Of a DNA stretch of 64,000 nucleotides, positions 1-9,801 are shown piece after piece (positions within the stretch are counted from its first letter, which is position 1; every line of letters starts with the position of its first letter). The stretch is from positions 22,717,252-22,781,251 of the forward strand of contig NC_133334.1 of the NCBI RefSeq assembly GCF_042186555.1. The letters are read 5' to 3'. Below the pieces are notes generated by a model that saw only the letters and a program-made list of their open reading frames with translations, did no database searches and was not told the DNA's origin. Source of the DNA: Aquarana catesbeiana (Eukaryota; Chordata; Amphibia; Anura; Ranidae). A program made the position numbers and the translations under genes.

Positions 1-335
1 TCTGTGGTGGGTGGAGCCTGCTGGGTCCCTCGCACCCCTCTGCTGCTCTCCCTCTCCTTGTCTCCTCACCTCCTGTAGTTTTCTGTAGTGGGTGGAGCCT
101 GCAGGGCCCCTCCCACCCCTCTGCTCTCTCTCCTTGTGCAGGGTATCTGAACTTGTCTCCATCCCCTCCTGTAGTGGGTGGAGCCTGCTGGGCCCCTCCC
201 ACCCCTCTGCTCTTTTTCACCTTGTGCAGAGTAACTGATCTTGTCTCCGCCTCTTCCTGTACTTTTCTGTGGTGGGTGGAGCCTGCTGGGCCCCCTCCCA
301 CAGCTCCGCTCTCTGCACAGGCAGATGTACAGCAC
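1..335 (+). repeat. Tandem repeat, about 85-95 bp, four copies
   Basis: The phrase GTGGGTGGAGCCTGC recurs at about 7, 89, 175 and 273, each followed by GGGCCCCTCCCACC-like sequence and a CTCTCTGC/TTGTGCAG segment. The ORFs here are by-products of the repeat. The first copy is cut by the window edge. Confidence 0.8.
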
Positions 336-1540
336 AGTGATAATGTCTTTGCTACTTTTACAAGGTAATATCTGGGGTTGCAAAGGTATTTGGTGCACAC
401 AAAGCGGATTTATATTCATTGAGTAATTTGCACCTAGAGTTCAACTTTAAAACCAGTCAGGTTCTTATTGCTGTTCGTTGAAAAGATTTATATTCATTTC
501 CTGTGCTGGAGATACAACAGGAAGTGGGAAGAAATCCTATCTTGGTTGTCACTGGAACAGATATCCCCCCCCTCCAAATCTCCTTACCTCCTGCCCTGCT
601 CCAGTGACAGCTGTAGAATTTTGAATCACCACGATAAATAGCGGAGGGTGAATCTCCCCAGTGGGAACATAAACAGCAATATAAACCTGACAGGGGCTCT
701 AACCTTTCTTCACTCCATCTAAAACAGAAAAATTATTTGGCTGGAGATACATTTAAAAAAATTGTACACTTCTTGTATTGCAATCTGGTGACATTCATAT
801 AATCTATTGAAGGTTCCTAAAGGGTCGACCACCAGGACGATGCTGGAAGGTAGAAGAAGCCATTGGCAGGTTTAGTCACACCCCTGCATAATTGTCTCTC
901 TGGGACTCAAGTGGCTCCACCCACTAGGAGCAGTCAATCCAAGGCATCCTCCCTCTGTATGCATGGGGGAGAAGGAATATCCACCAGGACTCCAAGAGAT
1001 ATAGCAGATGGACTAACCCTTTAAATTCAGTTTTCGACAAAAAAAAAAAAAAAAGTATGATATTTCTTTAAATGCAACACAACACTATCATGGGAATGCC
1101 AAAAACCTGGCTGGCAGTGTGTATCCTAACACAATGTACAGAGATTGTTCACTATGGGAAATATGTGTGACCAGCACTTCCAAAAGTTATTTTTCTTACA
1201 TCATTATTATAACTAGTTATAGCCAGCTAAGCCTCAAAGTGTCACCCTGATGGTGAGTATGGTTTTGATCAGCATAATATTGTCTATCTTACATATATTA
1301 CTTATTGTACATTGAAAGAACAAGGCACCTAAGAGATTTCAAGCAAATCTGCAAAATTAACACTTCCCCATTTTCCCTTCTCCTGTTGTCCTCAGGAAGC
1401 CCTGTTGGGATCATCAAGGATCCGGCCGCGTTGAAATTAAAGTAATAGAAAAGCAATCAGATAGACAATTAATGAATACACTCCATTTTCCAGCCTTTTC
1501 TCCACTGTCCTGTCACAGCAGCTGTGCTGGAGGTCTAACT
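336..1540. other. Gene-free stretch, no recognised feature
   Basis: A/T-leaning single-copy-looking sequence with one poly-A run (about 1040-1054). It lies 3' of the MICAL2-like gene. No ORF, RNA gene or repeat that I recognise. Confidence 0.5.
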
Positions 1541-1784
1541 ATATAATCTTCTCCCCAGGTCAGTCAGTCTCCCAGTATAATCTTCCCCCCAGGTCAGTCT
1601 GCCCCCCCAGTATAATCTTCTCCCGAGGTCAGTCTGCCCCCCAGTATAATCTTCCCCCAGGTCAGTCTGCCCCCCCAGTATAATCTTCTCCCCAGGTCAG
1701 TCAGTCCCCCAGTATAATCTTTCCCCCAGGTCAGTCTGTCCCCCAGTATAATCTTCTCCCGAGGTCAGTCTGCCCCCCAGTATA
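1541..1784 (+). repeat. 34-bp minisatellite, left part
   Basis: Tandem units of the form CCCCCAGTATAATCTTCTCC followed by CCAGGTCAGTCTGT. The array is interrupted after 1784 by a 739-bp insertion and resumes at 2524. Confidence 0.93.
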
Positions 1785-2085
1785 GAAAAACGAAAGAAAT
1801 ACTCTTGCGCACTGGTGTGTTGGCTAAAAAAGTTCAAGAGGGACTAAGAACTTCGGCTTTGCTGCTCTCAAAGGATGGGATAGTCCTAGTATTGAAAGAA
1901 AAAGAGAGAAAAAAGAGAGCGCACCAGCCTAGTGCATTATCCTTGGCAAGTTTATTAGATTAAAAACAAGATAAAAGCTACTCACAAAAGTCGCAGGTAA
2001 AATTGCATATCAAACGCACAGAGGCAATAGTTCCAGTGGTAGGCAGCTGTCCAGGTCCCAGGAGGGGGGCACACGGACCGCCGCT

Positions 2086-2126
2086 GGCTTACGCGTTTCA
2101 AAGGTTTGACCTTCTTCCTCAGAGCC
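2086..2126 (-). ncRNA. Hammerhead ribozyme-like motif, left palindrome arm
   Basis: On the minus strand: stem I GGCU pairing with AGCC, core CUGAGGA (fits CUGANGA), a stem-II hairpin AAGGU/ACCUU with a CAA loop, GAAA, then CGCGUA before the expected cleavage point. ACGCGU is self-complementary, which suits short stem III pairing between two copies, as in known Penelope-element hammerheads. The base of stem II is imperfect, so activity is uncertain. Confidence 0.6.
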
Positions 2127-2280
2127 TTAGTGGTGGCAGTCTCCTGCCGACTTTTTATATACACATGTTAAGCTGAAGCAGACTGATCAGGTTGGTATCG
2201 GGGCTCCGATACCAACCTGATCAGTCTGCTTCAGCTTAACATGTGTATATAAAAAGTCGGCAGGAGACTGCCACCACTAA

Positions 2281-2321
2281 GGCTCTGAGGAAGAAGGTCA
2301 AACCTTTGAAACGCGTAAGCC
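2281..2321 (+). ncRNA. Hammerhead ribozyme-like motif, right palindrome arm
   Basis: The mirror image of the motif at 2086-2126, identical in sequence, on the plus strand: GGCU stem I, CUGAGGA, stem II, GAAA, CGCGUA, AGCC. The two would pair with each other in any transcript crossing the palindrome, competing with the ribozyme fold. Confidence 0.6.
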
Positions 2322-2523
2322 AGCGGCGGTCCGTGTGCCCCCCTCCTGGGACCTGGACAGCTGCCTACCACTGGAACTATTGCCTCTGTGCGTTTGATAT
2401 GCAATTTTACCTGCGACTTTTGTGAGTAGCTTTTATCTTGTTTTTAATCTAATAAACTTGCCAAGGATAATGCACTAGGCTGGTGCGCTCTCTTTTTTCT
2501 CTCTTTTTCTTTCAATACTAGGA

Positions 2524-3690
2524 CTGCCCCCCAGTATAATCTTCTCCCCAGGCCAGTCTGTCCCCCAGTATAATCTTCTCCCCAGGTCAGTCTGCCCCCC
2601 AGTATAATCTTCTCCCCAGGTCAGTCTGTCCCCCAGTATAATCTTCCCCCCAGGTCAGTCTGCCCCCCCCAGTATAATCTTCTCTCCAGGTCAGTCTGTC
2701 CCCCAGCATAATCTCTCCAGGTCAGTCTGCCCCCCAGTATAATCTTCTCCCCGGGTCAGTCTGTCCCCCAGTATAATCTCTCCAGGTCAGTCTGCCCCCT
2801 AGTATAATCATCTCCCAGGTTCAGTCTATCCCTCAGTATAATCTTCTCCCCGGGTCAGTCTGTCCCCCAGTATAATCTTCTCCCCAGGTCAGTCTGTCCC
2901 CCAGTATAATCTTCTCCCAGGTTCAGTCTGTCCCTCAGTATAATCTTCCCCCAGGTCAGTCTGTCCCCCAGTATAATCTTCTCCCCAGGTCAGTCTGTCC
3001 CCCAGTATAATCTTCTCTCCAGGTCAGTCTGTCCCCCAATATAATCTTCTCCCCGGGTCAGTTTGTCCCCCAGAATAATCTTCTCCCCAAGTCAGTCTGT
3101 CCCCCAGTATAATCTTCTCTCCAGGTCAGTCTGTCCCCCAATATAATCTTCTCCCCAGGTCAGTTTGTCCCCCAGTATAATCTTCTCCCCAGTTCAGTCT
3201 GTCCCCAGTATAATCTTCTCCCCAGGTCAGTCTGTCCCCCAGTATAATCTTCTCCCCTGGTCAGTCTGTCCCCCAGTATAATCTTCTCCCCTGGTCAGTC
3301 TGTCCCCCAGTATAATCTTCTCCCCTGGTCAGTCTGTCCCCCAGTATAATCTTCTCCCCTGGTCAGTCTGTCCCCCAGTATAATCTTCTCCCCAGGTCAG
3401 TTTGTCCCCCAGTATAATCTTCTCCCCAGTTCAGTCTGTCCCCAGTATAATCTTCTCCCCAGGTCAGTCTGTCCCCCAGTATAATCTTCTCCCCAGTTCA
3501 GTCTGTCCCCAGTATAATCTTCTCCCCAGGTCAGTCTGTCCCCCAGTATAATCTTCTCCCCAGGTCAGTCTGTCCCCCCAGTATATTCTTCTCCCCAGGT
3601 CAGTCTGTCCCCCAGTATAATCTTCTCCCCTGGTCAGTCTGTCCCCCGGTATAATCTTCTCCCCAGGTCAGTCTGTCCCCCGGTATAATC
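2524..3690 (+). repeat. 34-bp minisatellite, right part
   Basis: About 34 units of CCCCCAGTATAATCTTCTCC plus CCAGGTCAGTCTGT, with 32-34 bp spacing variants. It continues the array interrupted at 1785. Confidence 0.93.
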
Positions 3691-4517
3691 TTTCTCCCTT
3701 CCCCCCCAGTGGGGGGTGATTTTGGAGCACAGGTGGAACGGCGTCAGCTCCTCCATATGTGCAATGTGTGTTAGAGCACATTGGCCTCTACCCCCCACAC
3801 ACATTGCACACATGGATGATAAGCCACTGTACAGAAATTGTTTCTGATGGCTATTATCATTTTTCATAAAGAGCCCCCTATGACTATGCTGGAAATGTTA
3901 AGGTCACTTGACAACTATGGAGAGGGAATCCCCCAGAAAGAACACTACTTCCCTTGTGCAACTTCCCCCTCCTGGTGCCCAGCGAAGGGCAGAGCCTGCT
4001 CCACATCTCCAAGCTTAGTCACACAAGCAACTGGGAAACAACTGCCACATTTACATTTGAAAAGAAAGGCATAGGACAATTAAAGGTAACTAAAGGCAGC
4101 GAGTACAATCCAACCAAATACCAGCTAATACTAGTCAAAAACATTGCAACCGAGCTAGCTAAGAAAGTCCACTAAGTGTAGGTTCAGTTTAGTGTTTATA
4201 ACGCATTGCAGCCAAATTCAGCTGACATTTCACAGTTATTTTGGAAGCGCTGCAGTCTCTGGTCATATGATTCTGTGCTGTGCAGTCTTGTCCTCCAGAG
4301 GGCGGTGCTGAAACCAGGGAACACACTTGCCTGCCAGGTTCCAGTTAGAAGCCATTTGGGAAATAATGACACTGGCCAGCACAGGGATAAAGAAGGCATA
4401 CCAGTCAGGGGCATGCGATGAATTCCAGGACCGGAATTCGAGTCATGTAGCAGCAGAGCTGTGCCCCCCCCCCAGGTATAGTTAACATTTCATGTTTGGA
4501 GTATTTGTGTCCTGGAG
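3691..4517. other. 3' flank or UTR of the MICAL2-like gene
   Basis: No ORF with support. It includes a short inverted repeat (about 3753-3816, CATATGTGCAATGTGTGT and its mirror). It probably contains the 3' UTR of the MICAL2-like transcript, which ends leftwards from 4517. Confidence 0.4.
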
Positions 4518-4735
4518 TTATATAATCCTCTTGTTGCTTATGACCCCCAAGTTCAGCTGGTGGCCTCGTGCAAATGGGTTTGCAATTTTTGCAAGGCGGT
4601 CGGCCTCCTCGGTGGCCTCCCTCAGTCTCTGTTCGTCGATGCGGGTCACAAGTTGATCCCTTTGTTCGATGACCCTCATCATCTCGGCAAGGATGACATC
4701 TTCTTCTTCTATGTCCTTCTCATCTTTCAGAGCCC
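4518..4735 (-). CDS. MICAL2: MICAL2-like last coding exon, bMERB helix 3 and C-terminus
   Basis: The acceptor CTCTTTATAG is followed by two bases of a split Arg codon, then 72 residues: ALKDEKDIEEEDVILAEMMR, VIEQRDQLVTRIDEQRLREA, and an end NLGVISNKRII before TAA at 4518-4520. The run DEKD.....EM..VIEQRD.LV....EQR..E is the last helix of the bMERB domain. After it comes a short non-helical tail, as in MICAL2. The ORF as called begins 16 bases upstream with an intronic ATG and should be trimmed. The 3' UTR should continue to the left (below 4517); I do not see a clear polyadenylation signal close by. Confidence 0.87.
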
Positions 4736-4959
4736 CTATAAAGAGAACCACAATGAAAATAAATCAAAGCAGAGGTCTCATCTCAAGCTTAAAGCGGATC
4801 TAGGCGCTTTTTTTGGGGGGCAAATTCAAACCATAAAAGTTGCATCAGAACGCATGCGTTTTTGCACATTCCCATGTTTCCAGTGCAGAACATTTTCTGC
4901 AGCCCTTTAATTTCAATAGGTGGCCCAATCTGTGGCAACATGCAAAAATGACATGTGGT

Positions 4960-5500
4960 GCGTGTAGTGGCTGCTGGTGGTATATTTTTTTTCTGGGGGG
5001 GGGGCAATCCGGCCCTCGCCACCCACCACAGCGGTCGGTCGATTGATCGGTCCCCACACTTACCCCATCTAGGTCGCGGCTTCCCCCGGGTGGCGGCTTC
5101 GTCCTGCGTCTCCTCCTTCCTCGGCTTCGGTGCGGCTTCACGGAGGCACAGCTTCATGGCAGCGCGGTTTCCCCTGCGTCTCCTCCCTCCTCCTCGGTGG
5201 CCAATAGGATTGCTTCTTCTCTCAGGCAATCGGGTCTTTCTGAGCCGGGATTTGCCGGGAGGAGAATCAGGGAGACAATAGCGAATATTAATTCGCTATG
5301 GTCACACAGCTTGGTGGTCTCAGAGTGCAGTGCTCTGTGCCCCGAACCCACTCTTTTTTTTTTTTTTTAAGACAAGGCTTTAATCATGTGTTTCTAAAAA
5401 AAAAAAAAACCCCACTGGAATCCATGCGTCCGGCGCCCTGCATGAAAATTAGAGGGCCAGGTGCATGGACAAGGGGGATGGTGCCCCTGCGCCCTATTTG
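4960..5500 (+). repeat. GC-rich dispersed repeat, copy 1
   Basis: Shares many phrases with 47636-48915, e.g. GGTCGCGG, CTCCTC.CGG.GGCCAATA, ATAGCGAATATTAATT, and ATCCATGCGTCCGGCGCCCT. The repeated GCGAATATTAATTCGC is a short palindrome. CpG-rich, in contrast to its flanks. I recognise the style as an amphibian repeat but cannot name the family. The ORFs across it are not supported. Confidence 0.7.
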
Positions 5501-5646
5501 AACGGGCTACCGCTGGGTGCGGGGAAATATGTGGTGCAAAAATGGGAAGAGATTATAAACCTGGCCACCGTACACCTCACCTGGCCCGAGTGGTTAGCAG
5601 ATAAAAGCAGGTAAAAGCAACCTCAGCTCAATTCATCCATCCAACT

Positions 5647-5684
5647 CCAACATGTTTCGTCCCACCCTAGGGGCTTAATCATGG
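5647..5684 (-). ncRNA. Degenerate hammerhead-like repeat core
   Basis: On the minus strand: TGATTAAGC, a hairpin based on CCCUAGGG, then GACGAAAC and AUGUUGG. This matches the layout of the inserts at 30.3 and 35.6 kb (TGA-YTAAGC, hairpin, GAAAC). Relative to a working core the G8-equivalent is U, so it is probably inactive. No flanking inverted arm or target duplication was found. Confidence 0.4.
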
Positions 5685-6249
5685 AGATCATGGAAATATA
5701 TGGTACATTGCAATTTGGTGGCTGTAAACACACCCATGTTTGCCAGATATCTGGGGGTGCCATTAAAAATGAATGACAGTCATGCACATCTGCAGGACGC
5801 AGTGTATTCTGGTGTGATGAAGGAGCACGGAGACGCGCATTTCCTGAACCCTTAATGTTGCTCTCCCCTGCCTCCTTCCCCCTTCCTATAACAGAACTGC
5901 AAAAAAAAAAAATATTTTTCCCCCTAAAGTTCAGGTCATTCTCACCTAGGCGTGAATGAGATACCCGGACCCTGTGCATGAGCAGGGATGCCATGGGTCA
6001 CTCTGGGATCTGTTGCAGTATTTCTGTGCACATGCGCGGTCCCATGAGCTGTCTCCTGGGATTTCTACATCACTCATCTCAGGAGGCAGATCCTAGTATT
6101 GCCCATATGCGCAGAAACAGCATGGATGTTTGACAGGGCTCTGCAGTGTGTCTGCGCATGTGCAAGGGGTCCTGCACATGCGCAGACATGCCACAGGGAT
6201 CTGCATAAAGCTCAAAAAAATGCATGGGATATTCTGCCTCCTGTTTTTG

Positions 6250-6605
6250 GCTCTGCCAGATGAGAAGGGGAAGAAGAGGAGGATACAGAGACATCCGTAG
6301 TGATACAATGTAACAGATGAGAAGGGGAGGAAGAGGAGGATACAAACACATCAGTAGTGATACAAAGTAACAGAGGAGGATGGGAGGAAGAGAAGGAAAC
6401 AGAGTCATCAGTAGTGATACCATGTAACAGAGGAGAAGGGAAAGAAGAGGAGGATACAGAGACATCAGTAGTGATACCATGTAACAGAGGAGAAGGAAAA
6501 GAAGAGGAGGATACAGAGACATCAGTAGTGATACAATGTAACAGAGGAGAGGGGGGGAAGAGGAGGATACAGAGACATCAATGATACAATGAACAATGTA
6601 ACAGA
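6250..6605 (+). repeat. 58-bp minisatellite, about six copies
   Basis: Units contain GAAGAGGAGGATACAGAGAC and AGTAGTGATAC.ATGTAACAGA. The 182-residue minus-strand ORF is a repeat artefact. Confidence 0.85.
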
Positions 6606-6710
6606 TCTGTTTAGCTAATTCTGACATTTGTGTTTGCAGGTTGCTCTGGGAAGATACATTAATGATATATAATAATGATCTATAGTTGGACCCAAAATGT
6701 TACCACTTAC

Positions 6711-6784
6711 GATCAATCATCATCCTCTCCCGCAGCTGTTGTTCAAGTCGCCCTTGCTTATCCTCCAGGTCCAGCTCTTTGGCG
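6711..6784 (-). CDS. MICAL2: MICAL2-like exon, bMERB helix 2
   Basis: A 74-nt exon with acceptor TTATTTAACAG and donor GATC/GTAAGT. It has one base in, 24 codons and one base out. It reads AKELDLEDKQGRLEQQLRER and then MMID. This is the (A/K)(Q/K)EL(E/D)LED.Q.RL...LRERM motif of MICAL bMERB domains. The last base C joins GG of the final exon to encode Arg. All junction phases on both sides agree. Confidence 0.88.
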
Positions 6785-7447
6785 CTGTTAAATAATAACA
6801 ATCAGTGGACAGGTTAAATGACAGTAAAAAAAATATACAGTATATATAACATATAAATATAAGGTAAAATAACTCATAAGACCTAAACAAAGTTGCCCTA
6901 ATTCATCAAATTTAAAGTAAAACTTAAGGCACCCTAGAGTGTGCTTAAGGCATGCTAAAGTGGCCTTTTGATTTTTATCATAGGTCAGTTTAGCATGTCA
7001 AAGTAGTGGCTGCACTACCTTCCCTTTTTCAGGCTCCAATAACGCACTTCCTGTCCTAGCTCCTAGGGTGACAACGCTCATTTTTAAGAACACCTCCCAC
7101 TCTCTATGTCACCATAACATAGAGGGGAGGTGTTTTGTAATTCATAGAAGATATCTGAACACATTGTTTGAGATTTCTGGGTGCTAGATTTCCGAAAGGT
7201 ATTTTCTTCACTTACAGAAAATGTACTTAGCTTAATAAAAGATCTAAGGACTGGTAAGCTGCAATATAAGGCATTTTTCCTTTATCCTTTAAAACTAAAC
7301 TCTAGCAAAATGTCAAAACTACTCCTGGCCGGTGCTCCCCACCCTCACGACAGGGGTTAAATACTAGTTTTTGTCTAGGGTACAAATTACTTCATCCCTC
7401 GCTCCACTTAGTTGGGCATCCACTTGGTGTACTCATTTACAATGCAG
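6785..7447. other. Intron sequence, no gene seen
   Basis: A/T-rich with a short TA-like run near 6834-6860. The phrase TGGTAAGCTGCAATATAA (about 7253) recurs at about 34670, so part of this is a dispersed repeat. Confidence 0.4.
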
Positions 7448-8370
7448 GACTACCTTCCTTCCTTACCCTCCTTTTCTTTCCTTTCCTTACCTGCCAACTT
7501 TCTTTCCTTCCCCTCCCTTTCTTCCCCTCCCTTTCCGTCCTTCCTTAATTTCCCCTCCCTTTTCTTCCTTCCCCTCCCTTCATTTCATTTCCTTCCTTCC
7601 TTTCCCTTCCTCACCTTCCCCTCCATTTCCTTCCTTCCCCTTCTATTTCTTCTCCATTTTCCTTCCTTGCCCTCCCTTTCCTTCCGACCCCTCCCTTTCC
7701 TTCTTTCCCCTCCCTTCATTTCCTTCCTTTCCCTCCTTTTCCTTCCTTCACTTTACTTTTTTCCTTCTTTCATTCCTTCCCCTCCTTTTCCTACCCCTCC
7801 ATTTCCTTCCTTCCCCTCCTTCTCCCCCCTTTCCTTCCTTCTCCTCCCTTTCCTTCCCACCCTTCCCTTTCCTTCTTTCTCCTCCCTTTCCTTCCTTCCC
7901 CTCCCTTAATTTCCTTCTGTTCCCTCCTTTTTCTTCCTTACCTTTACTTTTTTCCTTCCTTTGTTCCTTCCTTTACCTTCCCCTCCCTTTCCTTCCTTAC
8001 TCTCCCTTTTCTTCTTTACTTTTATATCTCCCCTTTTCTTTCTTCTTTTCCACCCTTCTTCCCTCCCTTTCCTTCCTCTCTCTCTCTCCCTCCCCTCCCT
8101 TTCCTTCCTTCCTTCCTTCCTTCCTTCCTTCCTTCCTTCCTTCCTTCCTTCCTTCCTTCCTTCCTTCCTTCCTTCCTTTCCCTACCTTTGCTTTCTTTCT
8201 TCCTTCCCCTCCCTTTTCTTCCTTCCTTCCCCCCCCCAACCCTTTCCTTCCTCCATTGCTTAATTCCTTTCCTTCCCCTCCCCACCCTTCCTTCTCTTTT
8301 TTCTTTCCTACTCCCTTTTCCCCCTCCTCTTCCTTCTTTTCTCCCTTTTGTGTTCCCTTCCTTCCATTGA
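7448..8370 (+). repeat. Pyrimidine-rich CCTT/CTTTC tract
   Basis: Over 900 bp almost free of purines on the plus strand, including a pure (CTTC)n run at about 8100-8177. Long ORFs of Phe, Ser, Pro and Leu here are translations of simple sequence, not proteins. Confidence 0.95.
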
Positions 8371-8569
8371 AGTACAAGCTTTTAGTACACACATAGGGAT
8401 CTATTTGTGAATCCTCCTCATAATATGCCTAAATATGAGTATTTCCTGTAGCTCCGCCCGCACAGTTGCGTCATTCAAGCACAGGAATCTGTAAATGAAG
8501 AAACTACAAGTCCCATCAGCTCCTTTGACAGAGGATCTCATTGTTCCCAATAGAACACAAGTGTGGTGA

Positions 8570-8790
8570 TGTCCTCTGGGTACTCCGGTTTCCTCCCACA
8601 CTCCAAAGACATGCTGGTAGGTTAATAGATTCTTTCTAAATTGTCCCTAGTATGTATGAATGTGAGTTAGGGACCTTAGATTGTAAGCTCCTTGAGGGTA
8701 GGGACTGATGTGAATGTACAATGTATATGTAAAGCGCTGCGTAAATTGACGGCGCTATATAAGTACCTGAAATAAATAAATAAATACATT
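8570..8790 (+). repeat. Dispersed repeat, copy 1 (GTAAAGCGCTGCG family)
   Basis: Contains CCTCCCACACTCCAAAGACA, then AGATTGTAAGCTCCTTGAGG, then GTAAAGCGCTGCGTAAATTG and a (TAAA)n tail. Further copies lie at 45800-45935 (reverse) and 60840-61105. The simple tail suggests a retroposed element; family not assigned. Confidence 0.75.
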
Positions 8791-9089
8791 GGTACTTCCT
8801 CCAGCTCCAGAGCTGATGGGCCCTACCTCAGTACCTACCTATGACTGGAGAAATAGTCTGCAAGAGCCAGACCATTTCTCCCAGGATCCCCTGATCACAA
8901 TCGCAGCTTTCCAATGCAAACAAAATTAATAAATGCACTTTTGATTATTAACCAATGCATGTGCATTCATTATTTTATTGCAGGTGGACTACGCCTTTAA
9001 CCCTTGGGTAGGGTAGTTTGACAAATTTGTTCAGCTTTGGATGGGCATCACTCCGGCCATGAAGGCACCAATGCCCCAATTATCAAAGG

Positions 9090-9480
9090 AGTTACAGTGA
9101 GTACGGACGCCCGGGTCCATTTCCCGTTAATAGTCCATGACAGCGCCCCGGCTTTATTAATCTCGCTGTGACTGAGATTGGAAAACCGCTCTGTAACCTT
9201 GAATTAAATGAGAAAAAAAACATTACATAAATCCTCGGAATATGTATTCCTCTCCGGCTCCCCGGCATCACAACATATTGCGCCATCTCCGGGTGAAGAG
9301 CGGGGAAAACAATTGGCGCTGTTTGTATAACGCGGCGTTCGGCTCTATGCTAATGAGAAGATTCAATGCGAGAGGTAAAGCTGCAATTTATTCCGTAATG
9401 AGATCTACATGCAGCAGGAAGACAATGGAGACCCGTGCATATCTCCCAAATTAATCGCATCCAGAATTTCCCGGCCGCTC
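9090..9480. other. Repeat-free intron next to the bMERB exon
   Basis: A stretch of balanced composition without simple repeats, adjoining the exon at 9540. It could be conserved non-coding sequence. That is inference only; alignment would decide. Confidence 0.3.
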
Positions 9481-9539
9481 TGCTCTCCCCCCCACAAGAC
9501 TCCGGTGTGCATGCTGATATGGCCCGCGTCCCAACTTAC

Positions 9540-9639
9540 ACGCACAGTAGCTCTGACTCGTAACGATTCAATTTACTCTTTTCTAGGGCGAGCTGGAACC
9601 ACTCGTGGAGGAGCTGAGCTTCATCCTGGGCGCCTGCGT
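9540..9639 (-). CDS. MICAL2: MICAL2-like exon, bMERB middle helix
   Basis: A 100-nt exon between an acceptor CTCTAACAG and a perfect donor CGT/GTAAGT. Two bases complete Asp from the previous exon; 32 codons follow, encoding AGAQDEAQLLHEWFQLALEK and SKLNRYESELLC, then two bases that with the next exon give Val. The pattern EAQLL.EWF.L..EK..L.RYESEL is a hallmark of the MICAL bMERB domain. The exon is well separated (17 kb) from the previous one by repeats including two pyrimidine tracts, a satellite, a Tc1 and a minisatellite. Sequence around it (9090-9480) is unusually repeat-free. Confidence 0.88.
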
Positions 9640-9801
9640 CTGTTAGAGAGATAAATCACAAATAAAGCTTGTTGTAAGAAAAGTGCATTACATTTACACC
9701 GCTAATAAACCATTTACAATGCACACGTATGAAAATTCATTTCCTGCACTGTGCCCGACCATCTGCTTCTGATTACTTGTTCAAGAAATCCATCCATTAA
9801 T

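Larger units (their letters stand above)
1785..2523. mobile_element. Palindromic hammerhead-bearing insertion in the minisatellite
   Basis: A 739-bp insert flanked by the 15-bp direct repeat CTGCCCCCCAGTATA (1770-1784 and 2524-2538). The host array is itself repetitive, so the target duplication is supported but not proven. From 1882 to 2525 the sequence is a near-perfect palindrome centred at 2203.5, with 322-bp arms and one mismatch seen at the centre (2202/2205). The first 97 bp (1785-1881) are not mirrored. Each arm carries a hammerhead-like motif, one per strand. The identical 60-residue ORFs on the two strands are just the palindrome read twice. No protein-coding capacity is credible. 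Most similar in layout to the inserts at 35426 and 56213. Confidence 0.85.

Noticed and set aside
1982..2425. Two identical 60-residue ORFs on opposite strands
   Set aside because: Consequence of the palindrome; no protein features.
4789..5351. Arg/Pro-rich ORFs in the GC-rich repeat
   Set aside because: Dispersed repeat; the frames are not kept in the second copy at 48.6 kb.
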